From positions 1-7,645 of the forward strand of contig CAMUFL010000020.1 in NCBI GenBank assembly GCA_947088155.1: a DNA stretch of 7,645 nucleotides. The letters are read 5' to 3'. Source of the stretch: an uncultured Gardnerella sp. Lineage in GTDB: Bacteria > Actinomycetota > Actinomycetes > Actinomycetales > Bifidobacteriaceae. Below are positions 7,601 through 7,645 of this stretch, one piece after another. Position 1 is the stretch's first letter; each line of letters begins with the position of its first letter. The notes below the pieces were generated by a model. The model saw only the letters and a list, made by a program, of their open reading frames with translations, made no database searches and was not told the DNA's origin. Position numbers and translations under genes: made by a program.

Positions 7601-7645
7601 CCATAAGCGTCGCCGCAGCCACGCCTAATGCTGCTAAACGAGTCA
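1512..7645 (-). CDS. Wall-anchored S8 subtilisin-like protease, lactocepin/C5a-peptidase type (5' partial)
   Basis: This is a giant secreted serine endopeptidase. It is open at the window edge: the frame continues upstream of the GTG at 7622 (TRLAALG...), so that GTG is inside the signal peptide and is not the start. Residues are counted from it (2036 in all). The signal peptide ends at AFA (16-18). An I9-like propeptide lies at about 78-160. The S8 domain shows D191 (DTGID), H246 (HGMHVAG), oxyanion N352 (SAGNSG) and S582 (GTSMAAP), interrupted by a PA insert (about 445-530). An Fn3_5-like domain follows (about 660-785, with VPYLGFVGDW), then Ig/Fn3-like stalk modules to about 1660, KPGEDP repeats (1661-1700), another beta-rich module (1718-1823), Gly/Asn/His- and Ala-rich spacers, and LAMTG (2000-2004) with a membrane helix and basic tail. 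Catalytic residues are intact, so it is probably active. Relatives degrade milk proteins or host factors; its substrate is unknown. Confidence 0.93.
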   Translation of the reverse strand, partial: TRLAALGVAAATLMVPLGQVPAAFAKNDNETKKDGNALVSKMLDSSLKANSEIKSIEDLRHVNPTLAKAFENYSKKDQFNKNSNAQVTVVVTLKNYRSQLTDADEKANIHEQNVLINRVKSKYNMTVRRQVGYLMSAFEATLPEKHVQDLKREPGVVSVAKERLYHPMENYARDLQGVQTVFKKHHLDGTGMLVSIIDTGIDPNHQDMKLDASAKKNIRLKPTGKGNTTDKVPAGFNYADENTNFTDANGEQHGMHVAGIVAANGDENGAPASENHRVDGIAPNAQLLAMKVFSNVPGSHGARDVDIVAAIEDSVKLGADVINMSLGSDNGFGGTSSATSVALKKAREAGVLPVISAGNSGLSFSTSGGTNDALGKWDDATLGSPSSYPSAFSVASVENSNITQQSANWVGKDGKSHTLPYSYSIGSLTDALSQHELVDAKKATKADVKDLDLTGKYALVERGGISFTEKFNNAISKGAKGVIVYNHDKDSSLFIGMGGLEKIKNCFGASIPRSYALEIKAALDKGEKVKIAFTEQFVTIANPDDGKPSSFTSWGPTPEFDFKPQIAGIGGNVWSTQNGNKYTSMSGTSMAAPNVSGLSALVMESYKNRFPKLNKSEMATRVSQALMNTASIIGHKDSADSKKIPYAPRQIGAGLAQVDKAVATDVIATVNGNSYVALKNVNSNREFTVTLHNYGKKPVKFAVPDQEVVNESNEANKDTVTSISDTETLQSKTRTVTVKPGKTADVKFTLSPNSSKGNHYIEGWVRFESLTDTQPDVSVPYLGFVGDWNAEPIMVKPGESYSAKHSDLTTSLLSVAGFMGKLPVNNETKPYVLGEFSPANQDGWMDYVVPSMAIFRGASDIKYSVLDSHNKTKIVLGTEHNVHRSTIANAGTTDGLAGNFDGSVWNPKTSRFDILPDGWYTYRIQARLGDKFDWQTYDMKVAIDNHGPKVTVSDRDDKGNVKIVISDELSPDPGVPTIHLPGVKDALNYGDEDTQCPLNEATRTRVCKSIHIGNEAQYIDVLVRDNAMNPTEVKKVFDTYVPNGSGKPEKNKKFIIPNEQKLTSHQIKANQLEESKTNPDINGKFYLEGYLTKDVASIKAYVTPKDGKKQEVKLAKKRKGENTFYAFVPLKNGKNTVMLKAFNSNGGRIGNKKLELTFNAQTPKITVNGLDDKGNLPVGADGKVTVAGKVTDTPGDTVKLKLTYQKAADNTTPANAVAGSVNNHASGSASGSTIKAVSGANTTSATSIDANVKKADTAAASKETEEVVTVGKDGSFKTVITPAAKAVMVTLVATDSAENTTTIGLALAGRSTPTPKPAAATKDFVLTNAGSMGAYAWLIHKKNYGPDVIGSDYFVAQGDVSSKVTSVVFTPASRFDATTKNLVTPNPLRAEIKNGKFSVKLPMHPGINDFRLQVNTKPTDEDADEDDETNVIDTPAAFYFDITPPTAHFDTPKLYGHTLFTNRDTVTFSGNVSDDAFGQSLRINNDSVGDFYTLDTNGKETTRRQFSTDIPVDNGDKLLLHLSDQVESHLLSVIPVVLDETDPTVEAGLVEGEEIDDGHEITVKATDDNLKSLRVMVDGRPVAYTENYLPTTAVENTLVDVSKVNDNPTPDKPGSTTLTLKIPTNKLTDGSHTITIEATDFAGNTASATSDNAKGATAYTFKVKHGVKPGEDPSKPGQDPKKPGEDPKKPGEDPKKPGENPAKPKNPGTKDESTQTDSAPIPPASTEKILKSLAGLETKNVTAGKEVKIYISGQPAALKNAKANARMYAFIYSDPKDLKGEDGHEYVTVRTGENGKYYFKVLIPSGYSGKHTILLMDANGNQIASGEVSVSSSASSDSGSQTDSDNQNNKNNQNQSGSGNTGNAGNTGNTGNTGNSEGGSSGHGKDSGNNGGSTSGSASGDTNNDSRGGNHGGSHSSNHGGSHSSNHGGNHGGKSFTTGGNSSNNSESSSKDDADSTNAGASAASGDAAANGNASSANGNASAANANAAAKQKAAAKSAAKKMTSDLAMTGSSVIGMVVTFMVLLASGAVTFKTRSRHVRARK
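1845..1916 (-). repeat. 24-base coding repeats giving a His-rich segment in the protease
   Basis: Two nearly identical 24-base units (1858-1881 and 1882-1905) with degenerate flanks encode NHGGSHSS repeats at residues 1903-1926. The segment carries six histidines among Gly, Ser and Asn. It lies in the wall-spanning spacer before the sorting signal. The length is a multiple of three, so unit gain or loss would keep the frame. Confidence 0.8.
2019..2069 (-). repeat. 9-base coding repeats (Asn-Thr-Gly) in the protease spacer
   Basis: Tandem copies of a 9-base unit encode GNTGNAGNTGNTGNTGN (residues 1852-1868), with one unit changed to NAG. This is a flexible wall spacer and a likely site of in-frame length variation. 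Confidence 0.8.
2523..2642 (-). repeat. 21-base coding repeats (KPGEDPK) in the protease
   Basis: About five copies of a 21-base unit encode KPGEDPK-like heptapeptides (residues 1661-1700). The first units vary (DPS, QDP) and the last decays to ENPAKPKNPG. Pro/Gly/charged repeats of this kind are usual wall-spanning stalks in Gram-positive surface proteins. The central copies are nearly identical at the DNA level, which suggests recent duplication. Confidence 0.85.
7569..7645 (-). other. Signal peptide of the protease, truncated at the window edge
   Basis: The visible part reads TRLAALGVAAATLMV then PLGQVPAAFA, with a hydrophobic core and an AxA-type cleavage site before KNDNE. The positively charged start is mostly missing. 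If the first base outside the window made an ATG, the start would be the codon just before TRL, but the sequence cannot show this. Confidence 0.8.

Noticed and set aside
7620..7622. GTG as the start codon of the protease
   Set aside because: The frame stays open to the window edge and the upstream residues (TRLAALG) belong to the signal peptide; starting at this GTG would remove the charged n-region.

Overview
The window looks like part of a chromosome from a low-GC actinobacterium. Bifidobacteriaceae, and Gardnerella in particular, is my best guess. The reasons are the AT-rich base composition, a very large lactocepin-type surface protease, and a wall-sorting signal of the LAxTG type (LAMTG), which is typical of actinobacterial class E sortase substrates. 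No rRNA or housekeeping gene is present to confirm this.

Two protein genes are convincing, and both lie on the minus strand. From the right edge down to base 1512 runs most of a gene for a roughly 2040-residue secreted, wall-anchored S8 (subtilisin-like) protease. Its 5' end is cut by the window edge partway through the signal peptide. All four S8 active-site positions are visible. They are followed by a PA insert, Fn3/Ig-like stalk domains, Pro-, Gly/Asn/His- and Ala-rich repeats, and the sorting signal. A strong two-part hairpin at 1438-1479 ends the transcript.

From 1070 to 312 lies a 252-residue Abi-like protein with a HEPN-type Rx4H motif (RNKAAH), so it is a candidate toxin or abortive-infection RNase. 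The 441-base gap between the genes contains three consecutive plus-strand stem-loops (1138-1216), the last ending like a Rho-independent terminator. I read this as a candidate small structured RNA, divergent from the Abi gene. It could be an abiF-RNA-like partner or antitoxin.

The non-coding DNA on both sides of the Abi gene carries the same family of small palindromic repeat units (CTCCAAA...TTTGGAG with a T/G-rich spacer), in opposite orientations at about 140-199 and 1289-1348. The Abi gene and candidate RNA are therefore bracketed by inverted copies. The remaining left-hand sequence (1-311) has no gene but holds a long GC-rich hairpin, an AT palindrome and a 20-base direct repeat that straddles the Abi stop codon.

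The protease and the Abi module do not obviously act together. The protease is a host- or nutrition-facing surface enzyme. The Abi, RNA and repeat segment looks like a small defence or toxin cassette behind the protease terminator.
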